Source: Bog-532 sp963720945 (GTDB taxonomy: Bacteria; Actinomycetota; Actinomycetes; Streptosporangiales; Streptosporangiaceae). Taken from it: 64,000 bases of DNA. Positions 54,980-63,957 of this stretch are shown one piece after another (within the stretch, counting starts at the first letter, position 1; each line of letters begins with the position of its first letter). The notes below the pieces were generated by a model that made no database searches, was not told where the DNA came from, and saw only the letters and a program-made list of their open reading frames with translations. A program made the translations under genes and the position numbers. The stretch covers positions 1-64,000 of the forward strand of contig CAVRHH010000031.1 in the NCBI GenBank assembly GCA_963720945.1. The letters run 5' to 3'.

Positions 54980-55480
54980 AGATCGGGGTCAGGTTCTGAC
55001 GGTGAGCCGGATAGCGCTCAGGTGGTAGCGCCGGGCGGCTTCGGCGAGCGCCGGCCGTGGGCCGACGGCGGTGCAGAAGGCGCTCGTAGCCGGGGCTGGC
55101 TGGCGATCAGGTCGCGGTAGCGCACCGGGTCGTGGCCGGCGGCGACAGCCACCGGCCGGGACCGCCGGCGGCGACTGGGAGCCAGCCGCGCCGAGCGTGG
55201 GGACTGTATCAGGCGGCCTGGTGGAGCCTCCGGCATGGTGTGCGACGCGCGCGCGGACGCTCGGTAGGGTAAAATGGCGACGTACGGATATTTTTTCATC
55301 CGTCCGGGGAAAGCGCGGCTGGTTCAACCGCCGCCGGCCTGCGGGAACGGCGCCACTGGCGCCCTGGCCCGCTTCGACGAACCGGGCCCCCGATGCCCGC
55401 CCGCACCGCTCATCCTGAACAAGGCTGGAGCCTGCTGTGCAACGGAATCATTTTCTTCTCAGACATCCGCGAGCACCGCG
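54980..55480. other. Region without a confident gene
   Basis: Short frames on both strands. The patch GGCGACGTACGGATATTTTT (near 55275-55295) is AT-richer and could hold a promoter for the small frame at 55481. Confidence 0.35.
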
Positions 55481-55687
55481 ATGACGCCGACGACCAGCGA
55501 GGCGCAGCCCGTGAACTGCGCCCCGCTGCACAGCGCGTTCGGCCCGGGCTGCCCGTACTGCCTGGGCACTGCGGACCGTGACCGGCGCGGGACCGGGCCG
55601 GCGCGGCCCGGTCCCGCACTACAGCCCCTTGCGTCGATCCTTTCGATCCTCCGCGCGCTGCGGTCATGGTCTCACCGGGGGGATTAA
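55481..55687 (+). CDS. Possible small Cys-rich protein
   Basis: MTPTTSEAQPVNCAPLHSAF then GPGCPYCLGTADRD looks like a small metal-binding peptide (Cys13, His17, CPYC). However, a strong hairpin at 55587-55617 falls inside the frame and the last 30 codons look unstructured, so the true stop may be earlier through a sequence error, or this may not be a gene. Confidence 0.3.
   Translation: MTPTTSEAQPVNCAPLHSAFGPGCPYCLGTADRDRRGTGPARPGPALQPLASILSILRALRSWSHRGD
55587..55617 (+). terminator. Strong GC hairpin
   Basis: GCGGGACCGGGCC (55587-55599) and GGCCCGGTCCCGC (55605-55617), perfect 13-bp stem with a 5-nt loop. Probably a terminator for the small frame upstream. Confidence 0.7.
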
Positions 55688-56020
55688 CGGCCCGCGCCGT
55701 CCGGCGGGATTCCCCCGGAGCTTCCTGGAGCATGGCTGGGCTCCGCACGATGCGCGGAACCCAGCCACGACCAGGAAAACGCCGCCGCCAGATCTCACGG
55801 CACTCGTGCCCACCGCCCTGCTGGTTTGGCACACAATTCCGGCATTTCCGGGCTGGGCGCCCCGCCGGAGCGGCCAGGGCCAGATGGGTAGGAGCGAGCA
55901 TGAGCGCGGACCAGGCAGAACACGGCCACCAGGTGAGCGAGCGGGAAGCCCGTCAGGTAGCGGAGGAAGCCCGGGAGGCCGACTGGACCCGGCCGAGCTT
56001 CGGCAAGCAGCTGTTTCTCA

Positions 56021-56713
56021 GTGCTGGATCCGCCCACCCACATCCTGGAATGCCGGGCGCTGCTGGAGATGTATCACGACCTGCGGGCCGAGCACACGGC
56101 CTGGGTGCAGCGGATCCACGCGGTGTTGTTCCACCAGAGCGCCCCGGCCCTGGGCGCGGGAACACTTCGCAGCGAGCAGGGCCTAGCCGCGCTGCGGACG
56201 GTCACCGCCGACTATCTGTCCCCGGCCGGGCAGCTGCAGGTCGCCACCGCCCTGGAGATCATCGACATGCTGGAGAGCCGGATGCACGAGCTACGGCATC
56301 AGCTGATCGATGCCGCCCGGCATCTGACCGGCGCGAAGGTCCTGGCCGCGCGGCTGTACGGGGTCGGGCCGGTCACCGCGCTGGCGATCACCTGCTGGCT
56401 GGCCGGGGCAGACCGGTTCTCCTCCTCCCGCAAGGCGGTCCGGTTCGCCGGGCTGGACGTCACCGTATACTCCTCCGACCGCAAGGGCCCGCCCGGGCGG
56501 CTGTCCCGGCAAGGACCGCCGGTACTGCGCTGGGCAGTGTACGAGGCCGCCAAGACCCACGCCCGCTCCTCGGCCCCTGACCACCGCTACTACGCTCAGG
56601 TCAAGGACCGCTGCAACGGCAAGCGCGCCGCGTTGTCCGAGGCCCGCAAGATCCTCCGGCAGGCCTATCACATCCTGGCCGAGCTCGGCGACGACGCGCT
56701 GTCCGCCGCCTGA
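56021..56713 (+). mobile_element. IS110-family transposase, C-terminal part only
   Basis: 230 codons. LLEMYHDLRAEHTAWVQRIH, LYGVGPVTALAITCWLAGAD, RKAVRFAGLDVTVYSSD, and RLSRQGPPVLRWAVYEAAK form the Transposase_20 domain with its catalytic serine region (RLSRQG). The N-terminal DEDD domain (RuvC-like) is absent; 55688-56020 upstream holds no match to it. An IS110 fragment, so not mobile. No flanking repeats are expected for this family. Confidence 0.85.
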
Positions 56714-57090
56714 GACCCAACGCTCCCATGACACGGTGACCAGCCCATGACCGCGCCGTCCGGGCCGGACCCGCTGCAGCCGCATTCACCCGATGGGGAA
56801 CCACCGCGGCCAGCTCCCGCCGAACCGCTGTCAGCCGCTGCCGACCCTGCCCCGCAGGGCCAGGCGGACGGCCTGATTAGACTGAGCGGCCGCATCCCCG
56901 CAGGCCGGGGACACCCGATCAATCATCATGTCGCCGGGGCAGCCCCTGAGCCCCGCGGACCTAGGTAAGGCTGGCTGCTCCTGGCCCCGCCCCGGCCGCC
57001 AGGCTGTCACCGGTAAGGCGGATAAGGAGCGGACGAGATTCTGTGTGTGCAGTCACGCACCGTGACTGAATTCCAGGTCTGTCCGCTGAG
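56714..57090. other. Intergenic, no gene recognised
   Basis: About 380 bp between the IS110 fragment and the DUF2637 remnant; the frames are proline/alanine-rich and non-specific. Confidence 0.4.
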
Positions 57091-57531
57091 TTATGCTGCT
57101 TGGTCGAGGATGCGCTTGACCTTGCGGCGGTCGATGTTTAGTTCGCGTGCGATGGTGCGCTGGCTGTGGCCTGCCTCGTGCCGCGCGCGGATGGTCTGCT
57201 CCAGGGCTGGCGCAACCGGCAGTTCCAGCGGTACGTCTTGCGCCAGCGGTGGTGCAGGCTGGTACCGAGGTGCGGATTCACCTTTTACGGTTCGCGTGCC
57301 GCGCCCGGTTCGGATGAGCATCATCAGCAGCTCGAACGAGCCGACCAGCGCCAGCGCGGGCCATGCGCTGACCAGTGCACCCACCGGGCCGTGGCCGACG
57401 TCGTGCGCCAGGTTCGCGCCGACCGTGGCGACAATGCCCGTGCCCAGGCTCCAGGCGGCTAGCAGGACGTCACCGTCTAGCCCGCGACTGGGCAACACGG
57501 CCGGGCCCACCAAGGGCCCGGCCGCTGGCAC
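57091..57531 (-). pseudogene. DUF2637 membrane/HTH protein, N-terminally truncated
   Basis: 146 codons. AAWSLGTGIVATVGANLAHD and ALVSAWPALALVGSFELLMM are the last two membrane helices of DUF2637; IRARHEAGHSQRTIARELNI DRRKVKRIL is a C-terminal HTH. DUF2637 proteins normally have four helices and are carried by AICEs, plasmids and phages. The first helices are replaced by unrelated sequence. A second mobile-element remnant in the window. Confidence 0.7.
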
Positions 57532-57564
57532 GACGGACTTGGCTCGGCCGGCGCTTCCGCGTGG

Positions 57565-59370
57565 CTAGCGGCTCTGCGCCGCAGGGGAGTCGCTGGCCGG
57601 GACGCTCACCAGATCGCGGACCCGGTCCGCGCCGATGGCGAGCAGCAGGGTGGGCAGCCGCGGGCCCGTTTCCCGGCCGACCAGCAGGCGGTAGAGCAGC
57701 GCGAAGAACTTGCGCTGTGCGGCCTTGAGCTCGGGGGTCGGCTGTACCTCCAGCGATAGCCCCAGCTGCAGCTTCGGGACTCCGTACACCCACTTGGTCA
57801 GCCCTTCCAGCGACCAGTGGCTATCGAGACCCTCGAGGAAAAGCCGCAGCATGTTCCGCTCGTCCTCGCTCAGCGTGGCCAGCATCTCCACGTCGGGCAC
57901 GCTGCGGACCTGGGTGCGCTGGTCGGCGGCCATCTGAGTGGCGACCCACGCCTGGGCGCAGCCCAGCCGGGGCTGAAACTCCTCCAGCGACACGTCCGCG
58001 GCGTCCGGCTCGAGGTACCTCAGGATCCGCAGGACCTGCTCTTCGTGATTGGTGGTGATATCCACGATCGAGGTGAGCGTGCGGTACGCCACCGGCCGGG
58101 GCGTGCGGGGCAGTTCGGCGACGGACGTGCGGATGGAACGGGAGTACACGGCAGCTTCCCGGGGCGTCGCCGACCCGTCCGCGATCCGCCGGCTGAGCGC
58201 GTCCCATTCGTCGTAAAGCCGGAAGATCTCCTGGTCAAAGGCAATTTTGAAGGACTGGCTGGGGCGCCGCCGCGCGTAGAGCCAGCGCAGGACCGGCCCC
58301 TCCATAATCTCCAGTGCGTCGGCGGGGGTCGGCACCAAGCCCCGCGAACTGCTCATCTTGGCCATGCCGGTGATGCCGACGAAAGCGTACATCGGCCCAA
58401 TGGGCGGTTCCTGGGAGAAGATCTCCCTGACCAGCTGGCTGCCGACGACGAAGGAGGATCCTGGCGACGAGTGGTCGACGCCGGACGGCTCGAAGACCAC
58501 CCCTTCGTAGGCCCACCGCATGGGCCAGTCCACCTTCCACACCAGCTTGCCGTGGTTGTCTTCGGACAGCAGCATCGTCTCGCTGTGCCCGCACGCGCAG
58601 ACGTACGACAGGGCGGTGGTCTCGTCGTCATACGAGGTAACCGTGGTCAGGTCCTTGTTGCACCACGAGCAGTAAGGCTTGTAGGGGTAGTAGTCACCGC
58701 CGGTGGTGCCGTCATCTTCGTACGCCGCACCGGAGCCCTCGGCGGCCATGGCGGCCGCTACCTCGTCGGAGGTGCCGTCCGCGAGATCCGGCGCCGGCGC
58801 ATGCTCCGGGGCCGGCCTGCCCTTCGTCTGATAACGGGCGAGGATCGCGCCGATCCGCCTTCGTTCGCGCATCGCGAGGAGTATCTGGTCGCGATACGCA
58901 CCGGATGTGTAGCGCTCGGTCTGGCTGATCCCGCAGTAGTCGATGCCCAGCTCCGCGAGAGCCGCGACCATCGGGGCCTTGAAATGCTCGGCCCAGTTCG
59001 GGTAGCCGCTGCCGGGCGGCGCCGGTACCGACGTCAGCGGCTTACCGATGTGCTCAGCCCAGGAGGGGTCGATGCCCGCCGGAACCCGGCGGAACCGGTC
59101 ATAGTCGTCCCAGGACAGCAGGTGCACGCAGTCGTACCCGCGGCGCTTGATCTCATCGGCCACCAGGTGCGGGGTCATCACCTCACGCAGGTTCCCGAGG
59201 TGGATCGGCCCGGACGGGCTGAGACCGGAAGCGCACACTATCCGCGTGAGCCCGCGGCGCTCGGCTGCGGCGATCACCTCGTCCGCGAAGTGGTCTACCC
59301 AGTCGACCTCGCTGTGCTCAGCCACGATCGGCCTGATCCTTTCGTTCCCGGGGGGATACGTCTGCCCCAT
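57565..59370 (-). CDS. lysK: Class I lysyl-tRNA synthetase
   Basis: About 600 residues; start 59370 is uncertain (GTG near 59325 or ATG 59421 are alternatives; no clear Shine-Dalgarno). Class I HIGH motif as SPSGPIHLGNLREV and KMSKS as MAKMSSSRG. A zinc-type module CSWCNKD ... CACGHSE lies at ~265-300. LSWDDYDRFRRVP and WPMRWAYEGVVFEP are LysRS-I blocks. It charges tRNA-Lys through a fold unrelated to the usual class II LysS. Actinobacteria with this form may have only it or both; the window cannot tell. Confidence 0.93.
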   Translation of the reverse strand: MGQTYPPGNERIRPIVAEHSEVDWVDHFADEVIAAAERRGLTRIVCASGLSPSGPIHLGNLREVMTPHLVADEIKRRGYDCVHLLSWDDYDRFRRVPAGIDPSWAEHIGKPLTSVPAPPGSGYPNWAEHFKAPMVAALAELGIDYCGISQTERYTSGAYRDQILLAMRERRRIGAILARYQTKGRPAPEHAPAPDLADGTSDEVAAAMAAEGSGAAYEDDGTTGGDYYPYKPYCSWCNKDLTTVTSYDDETTALSYVCACGHSETMLLSEDNHGKLVWKVDWPMRWAYEGVVFEPSGVDHSSPGSSFVVGSQLVREIFSQEPPIGPMYAFVGITGMAKMSSSRGLVPTPADALEIMEGPVLRWLYARRRPSQSFKIAFDQEIFRLYDEWDALSRRIADGSATPREAAVYSRSIRTSVAELPRTPRPVAYRTLTSIVDITTNHEEQVLRILRYLEPDAADVSLEEFQPRLGCAQAWVATQMAADQRTQVRSVPDVEMLATLSEDERNMLRLFLEGLDSHWSLEGLTKWVYGVPKLQLGLSLEVQPTPELKAAQRKFFALLYRLLVGRETGPRLPTLLLAIGADRVRDLVSVPASDSPAAQSR

Positions 59371-59567
59371 CGCCCATTTGGCTGCCCGGATCGTCGCGGA
59401 CCGGCATTGAGCGCTCGGCATATGAGGGTACCCGCCGGCCTATCGTGGCCTGCTTGCCGCCGCTCCGGCTGGGCCGGGCTGCCGATTCCGGGGCACCCGT
59501 TCGTGACCAAGCTGAGAAGGAAGAAGCCGCCCGCGCAACGCGGGCGTCAGGAACAGGAGATCGTCAG

Positions 59568-59787
59568 GGCGACATCCTGGTCGCGGGAAGCGCGACGCTC
59601 GCCGGCACGCTGCGCAGGCACGGCCTGGTCGATGAGTACCACCTCATGGTGCACCCCGTCGTGGCCGGGACGGGCAAGCGCCTCTTCGGCGAGGACGCCG
59701 CCCGGGACCACCCTTGAGCTGCTGGATTCACGCAGGGTCGGCCCCGACGTGCTCCTGCTGATCTGCCGCGCCCAGCGTCCCCGGTGA
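59568..59787 (+). pseudogene. Dihydrofolate reductase/RibD C-terminal fragment, frameshifted
   Basis: GDILVAGSATLAGTLRRHGL then VDEYHLMVHPVVAGTGKRLF matches the C-terminal half of RibD_C/DHFR-like proteins. After a one-base loss near 59704 the other frame ends TTLELLDSRRVGPDVLLLIC RAQRPR. The N-terminal half is missing. Confidence 0.7.
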
Positions 59788-59811
59788 GTGACGGCATGAA
59801 ATCCTGACCTG

Positions 59812-60804
59812 GTGCAGATGCCCCCGGCCGTGGCTGACTCATGCCCGAAGCACATGGTGATGGGACCGTGCGGCGGGGTGCGGGCCGACGGCGGCTGTGA
59901 GGTCGTCCCGCGCCTGTGCGTATTCGGCGCACCCGCCGTGTGGGCGCAGGAGCCGGTGCCGCCGGTTCCGCTGCGCACCACCCCGCTGATCCTGACCGAT
60001 TTCACCTCGGAGCCGTATTCGACGCAGATGCTCGCCTCGGTGGCGGCGGCACTCGGGCCTTCCTGCGACGCGGTCCTGGTCGGTGAGCACCAGAACCGCC
60101 CGGACTTCCCGCCCACCCTGCACGCGTCGCTGCTCCTCGAGGCGGGCGTCCGGCCATGGCTGACGCTGGCCTGCCGGGACCGGAACCGGATTGTCCTCGA
60201 ACAGGAACTGGCCGGCCTGCGCCATCTGGGTGTGGACGCCGTCCTGTGCGTCACCGGGGACGCGCGGGGCTATGACGTCCGGCCGGACGTGACCCAGGTC
60301 TTCGACCTCGACGGGCCGCGGCTGGCCGCACTGGCCGCGGCCACCGGGCTGCCCGCGGCCGTCCCGGAGACGCCCGGTGCGCCGCCGCGGCACCTGCGGG
60401 GGTTCCGCCTGGCCCAGAAGCAGCGCGCCGGGGCCTCGGTCGCGGTGCTCAACCACGCCGCCGCCGGCACGGTGGCCGCATTTATGGCGGATGCCGCGCG
60501 GGACGGCGTGACGATCCCGGTCATCGCCTCGGTCGCCATCTTCACCGATCCCCGGTCGGCCGGCGTGCTGACCGGGCTGCCCGGCCTTGAGCTCGATCCG
60601 CGCGCCGTCCGCGCCGTGCTGGACGCCCCGGATCCGGTCGCGGCGGGCATCACGGCCGCGGCGCGGGAGGCTCAGGCGCTGCTGCGCATCCCGGGCATCG
60701 CCGGCGTGAACATCTCCGGGCTGGCGTCGGCCCGCGGATATAAGTTCGCCGCCCAGGTCAAAGCCGAGCTGGCGCAGCGCATCCGGGCAGCAGCGCCGTC
60801 ATGA
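59812..60804 (+). CDS. Methylenetetrahydrofolate reductase-like protein with N-terminal Cys domain
   Basis: 330 residues from GTG 59812 (ATG two codons on). N-terminal CPKHMVMGPCGGVRADGGCEV is the zinc/Cys module known as MTHFR C-terminal (PF12225-type). Then a TIM-barrel MetF-like domain: LILTDFTSEPYSTQMLASVA, VLVGEHQNRPDFPPT, LGVDAVLCVTGDARGYDV, IPVIASVAIF and GIAGVNISGLASARGYKFAA. It likely reduces a methylene-pterin or -folate using an electron donor other than NADH (family inference). Overlaps the methyltransferase by 4 nt. Confidence 0.85.
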   Translation: MQMPPAVADSCPKHMVMGPCGGVRADGGCEVVPRLCVFGAPAVWAQEPVPPVPLRTTPLILTDFTSEPYSTQMLASVAAALGPSCDAVLVGEHQNRPDFPPTLHASLLLEAGVRPWLTLACRDRNRIVLEQELAGLRHLGVDAVLCVTGDARGYDVRPDVTQVFDLDGPRLAALAAATGLPAAVPETPGAPPRHLRGFRLAQKQRAGASVAVLNHAAAGTVAAFMADAARDGVTIPVIASVAIFTDPRSAGVLTGLPGLELDPRAVRAVLDAPDPVAAGITAAAREAQALLRIPGIAGVNISGLASARGYKFAAQVKAELAQRIRAAAPS

Positions 60805-61577
60805 CCGGTGACGTCGTCGACCCGATGGCGGCCGAGTTCGGCACCGTGGCCGAGTGGACGGCGCAGGTCGCCGCCGACCTGGGCCCGGAATACTACATTC
60901 CGGCGGCCTGCCGGGGCAGCGGTCATCCCTCGGCCCTGGACTGGCTGCTGGCCGGGCTGGCGCCACGGCCCGGTGCGGTGCTGCTGGATGCCGGGGCCGG
61001 CGTCGGCGGGCCGGCCGCGTACGCGCGCGAGCGGGCCGGCGTCCGGCCGGTCCTGGCCGAACCCGAGCGTGGTGCCTGCCATGCGGCGGCCACGCTGTTT
61101 CCCGCCCCGGTCGTTCAGGCCGATGCGACGGCGCTGCCATTCGGGGATGCCTCCGTTGACCTGGCGTGGTGCCTGGGGGTGCTCTGCACCGCATCCGGCC
61201 CGGACGCCCAGCTCGCCATGCTGCGCGAGCTGCGCCGCATCGTGCGCCCGGCCGGGCGGATCGGCCTGCTGGTCTACGTGGCCCTCACGCCGCGGCTGGA
61301 TGACCCGCCGGAGGGAAACCATTTCCCGGCCTGCAGCCAGCTGAGCGCGCTGCTGGACGCCGCCCGCCTGGCGGCGGTGAGCACGGCGAATGCCGCGGGC
61401 ATGCCGCCGCCACCCCCGGACTGGCGGGACCGCACCGCCGCCGTCGAACGCGAGCTGCAGCGGCGCTTCGGGCACACGCCGTCATTGGCCGCGGCCAGCG
61501 AGCAGAGTGACCGGATCGCCCACCTGCTCAGCTCGGGCCAGCTCACCTCTCAGGTCCTTATCCTGCGCCCCGGCTGA
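60801..61577 (+). CDS. SAM-dependent methyltransferase
   Basis: 258 residues, ATG 60801 inside the preceding stop (ATGA). Motif I VLLDAGAGVGGPAAYARERA, DATALPFGDASVDLAWCLGV, and LRRIVRPAGRIGLLVYVAL are typical of UbiE-like class I enzymes. Coupled to the MTHFR-like gene, so both probably serve one C1 route; methyl acceptor unknown. Confidence 0.9.
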   Translation: MTGDVVDPMAAEFGTVAEWTAQVAADLGPEYYIPAACRGSGHPSALDWLLAGLAPRPGAVLLDAGAGVGGPAAYARERAGVRPVLAEPERGACHAAATLFPAPVVQADATALPFGDASVDLAWCLGVLCTASGPDAQLAMLRELRRIVRPAGRIGLLVYVALTPRLDDPPEGNHFPACSQLSALLDAARLAAVSTANAAGMPPPPPDWRDRTAAVERELQRRFGHTPSLAAASEQSDRIAHLLSSGQLTSQVLILRPG

Positions 61578-61794
61578 GGCCCGCCGGAGCCGGTTGTGAC
61601 CGAACAGTTACGTTGTCCCGGTGGGCCGTGTCCACGCTGGCCAACGTTATCGCAATCGTTTGCCGACGACGCCTCGCGCCGCTGGCCAAGGGCCGGTACC
61701 GCTGATCAGACTGGCGTCAGGCAGCGGAACGGGCCCCCGGTACCCGTTACCACGGCGCGGCGCCGTGCCACCGATGTGCCGTGAAGGAGCCCCG

Positions 61795-62336
61795 ATGGAC
61801 GCCAGCGTCTGGATCCTCAACCTCGTCATCCTGGCCGTCGTCCTGACGGCTGACCTGGGACGGCGCAAAGTCACTGTGATGCGGCTGCTGCGGCCGGTCA
61901 TCGCCGCGGCCGTCATCATCCCGTTCTTCTTCAAGGGGGCCGCGTCGTCCGGCCGCGGCCTGCTCCTGGAGCTCGCCGGCGTGGCCGCGGGCCTGGCCAT
62001 CGGCGTCCTCGCCGCGACGCTGATCCGGGTCAGGTACGACAGCCAGGCCGGCCTCCCGGTATCTGGGCCGGCCCGCCGTACGCTGCGGTCTGGATCGCCG
62101 TCACCGCGGCCCGGATCTACTTCACCTACGGCGCCAGCCACATCTTCAGCGCCCAGCTCGGCAGCTGGATGGCGGCCAACCGGATCACCGTCGGCGCGCT
62201 CACCGACAGCCTCATCTTCGTGTCCCTGGCCCTGCTGCTCGGCCGTACCGGGCTGCTCGCCGCCAAAGCCCGCGCCGCGACCCGGGCCGCGGGCGCCGGA
62301 GCCGCCGCCGCCCGCCAGCCGGCCGTGTCCAGGTGA
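61795..62336 (+). pseudogene. Small multi-pass membrane protein, frameshifted
   Basis: Start ATG 61795 with AAGGAG upstream. First frame: VWILNLVILAVVLTADLG, RPVIAAAVIIPFFFKGAAS, LAGVAAGLAIGVLAATLI. One base is missing near 62065; the second frame continues PYAAVWIAVTAARIYFTYGA, VGALTDSLIFVSLALLLGR and ends ARQPAVSR. The joined ~180-residue protein resembles DUF1453-type membrane proteins. The reading frame fits so well that a sequence error is likely. Confidence 0.72.
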
Positions 62337-62511
62337 CCGCCGAGCCTGGCGGGGCTGACGCCCGCGGGCTCATCTGGACGGGTGGATGATCCAGATCCCG
62401 GTCACGACGGCGCCTCAGTCACCGGTGCCTCAGCTATCAGGTCGGCGCAGGCCCGGGCCGCGGCCGCCCCGGCTGCGCTGCCCGGCTCCATCACCTGGTC
62501 CCTTACCGCGG

Positions 62512-62766
62512 TCAGAGGTATTGCCCGCCGCCCTCATTGTCCCTGGCCACCCACTCAACGGCCACCACATCCGCCGGGTCAAGGACATCCCACCCGTCAT
62601 CACGGGAGACCTCGACGAGCCCGTCGGAACGGAGCTGCGCCGTCAGCAGCGGGTGCTTCTCGTCATTGAGGGTCCAGCGCGCGCTCAGGCCCCTGAACAG
62701 CAGCCTGACCTGCCCCTGCTTGCCGATCACCGGCTGCAGCAGGTCAACCATGACCATGCCTTCCAC
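62512..62766 (-). CDS. Small hypothetical protein
   Basis: 84 residues from GTG 62766 with AAGGTGG upstream. QVRLLFRGLSARWTLNDEKH and SRDDGWDVLDPADVVAVEWV suggest a small mixed alpha/beta fold. No family recognised. It is head-to-head with the PLD fragment at 62770. Confidence 0.5.
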   Translation of the reverse strand: MEGMVMVDLLQPVIGKQGQVRLLFRGLSARWTLNDEKHPLLTAQLRSDGLVEVSRDDGWDVLDPADVVAVEWVARDNEGGGQYL

Positions 62767-62769
62767 GGT

Positions 62770-63105
62770 GCCACCTTACGTTGGGGCAATGACGCGTTCG
62801 GTAACAGCATCGCCATCGGCACGAGTTCGGTCCACAACGCGATCTCGCACCTGAAGATAGTGATCGTTGACGGCGTGTACACGGTCAAGGGCTCGACCAA
62901 CTGGTCCCTGTCCGGTGAACAGGAGCAGGACAACGAGCTCACCCGCAGCCGCAACGCGGTGATCGCCGCGGAAACGCGCGCGGTTCTCGACCTCAACCAC
63001 GACTTCATGCTCAAGCAGATGGTGGGCTCCAAGCTGGACACCACCAAGCTGCTCGCCCCGCAGAGCGGCGCGGCGCTGCCGCCGCTGCCCCCAGCTCCCG
63101 TCTGA
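62770..63105 (+). pseudogene. Phospholipase D-like domain fragment
   Basis: AISHLKIVIVDGVYTVKGST then NWSLSGEQEQDNELTRSRN is one HKD half of a PLD superfamily protein (H-x-K-x4-D in HLKIVIVD, then GSTN and the terminal NE). Only the second half is present and no start codon suits it. Ends with a proline-rich tail. Confidence 0.7.
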
Positions 63106-63221
63106 TCCTGGTATACCGGCGACGTACGTGGGCTGCCCCATGCGACCGATGAGATCGGCGGCCCACGTCCGTCTCAACGGGGAACGCGCCCGCCGGGCGC
63201 GCCAACGGGAGGACTGGCGTC

Positions 63222-63623
63222 ATGGATTGGAAGCTGGAAGTTGTCGTGGTCCCGGTCGCCGACGTCGACCGGGCGAAGGATTTCTACGTCGGCAAGCTGG
63301 GGTTTCACCTGGACGCCGACACCCGGCCCACGGACACCATGCGGGTGGTGCACATGACGCCGCCCGGCTCCGCGTGCTCGCTGGTCATCGGGCCGGTCCA
63401 GGTGCCGCCCGGGGTGGAGCTGGCGGCGCGCCCCAGCTTGCAGCTGGTCGTCACCGACATCGAGGCGGCCCGCGCCGAGCTGGCCGGGAAAGGCGTCGAG
63501 GTGTCGGACGTCCAGACGATGGATCCGCGCGACGGCGGGAAGTTCATGTTCTTCAGTGACCCCGAGGGCAACAACTGGGCGGTCCAGGAAGTCCGCGAGC
63601 GCGTCGGCGCCCCGCTGGCCTGA
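63222..63623 (+). CDS. VOC-family (glyoxalase-like) protein
   Basis: 133 residues from ATG 63222 with GGGAGGAC upstream. One VOC module pair: LEVVVVPVADVDRAKDFYVG, GFHLDADTRPTDTMRV, LQLVVTDIEAARAELAGKGV and FFSDPEGNNWAVQEV. Probable metal-dependent lyase or binding protein; substrate unknown. Confidence 0.93.
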   Translation: MDWKLEVVVVPVADVDRAKDFYVGKLGFHLDADTRPTDTMRVVHMTPPGSACSLVIGPVQVPPGVELAARPSLQLVVTDIEAARAELAGKGVEVSDVQTMDPRDGGKFMFFSDPEGNNWAVQEVRERVGAPLA

Positions 63624-63677
63624 CGGCCCCTCAGCCGCCATGGCTGCGCCGGGCCGGTACCGCCGCGCGGGCCCCGC

Positions 63678-63917
63678 CTACTGGCGGGCGCGGAGTTCGG
63701 CTATGCACTCCGCGCTCCCGCAGGTCCGGCCGGAGCCCAGCCGGGGTCTGCCGCACGAGCAGGTGGGCCGCAGCCGGGCCAGCCACGCGTCATAGGGGAG
63801 CAGTTCCAGGGCCCCGTCGTCCCCGGGAACAGAGACGACCGGCCGGATCCGGCCGCCTGGCATGGCGAGCCATTCCCGCGGCTTACCTGCCGCAGAGCCA
63901 TCCGGCGCGGAACCCAT
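63678..63917 (-). CDS. Small Cys-containing hypothetical protein
   Basis: 79 residues from ATG 63917. C-terminal TCSCGRPRLGSGRTCGSAEC has four cysteines in CxC...CxxxxC spacing and may bind zinc. LELLPYDAWLARLRPTC looks like a folded helix. Function unknown. Confidence 0.5.
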   Translation of the reverse strand: MGSAPDGSAAGKPREWLAMPGGRIRPVVSVPGDDGALELLPYDAWLARLRPTCSCGRPRLGSGRTCGSAECIAELRARQ

Positions 63918-63957
63918 GACTCCATTTTCCCTCGTTCCGCAAGTTCCGCCTGCCGGG

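Noticed and set aside
55274..55687. Single 137-codon protein across this interval
   Set aside because: The first half has no protein-like pattern and the region includes a terminator hairpin; only the inner Cys-containing part is listed at low confidence.
57817..59787. 656-codon plus-strand frame opposite LysRS
   Set aside because: Shadow of LysRS, except its last ~25 codons, which belong to the RibD fragment.
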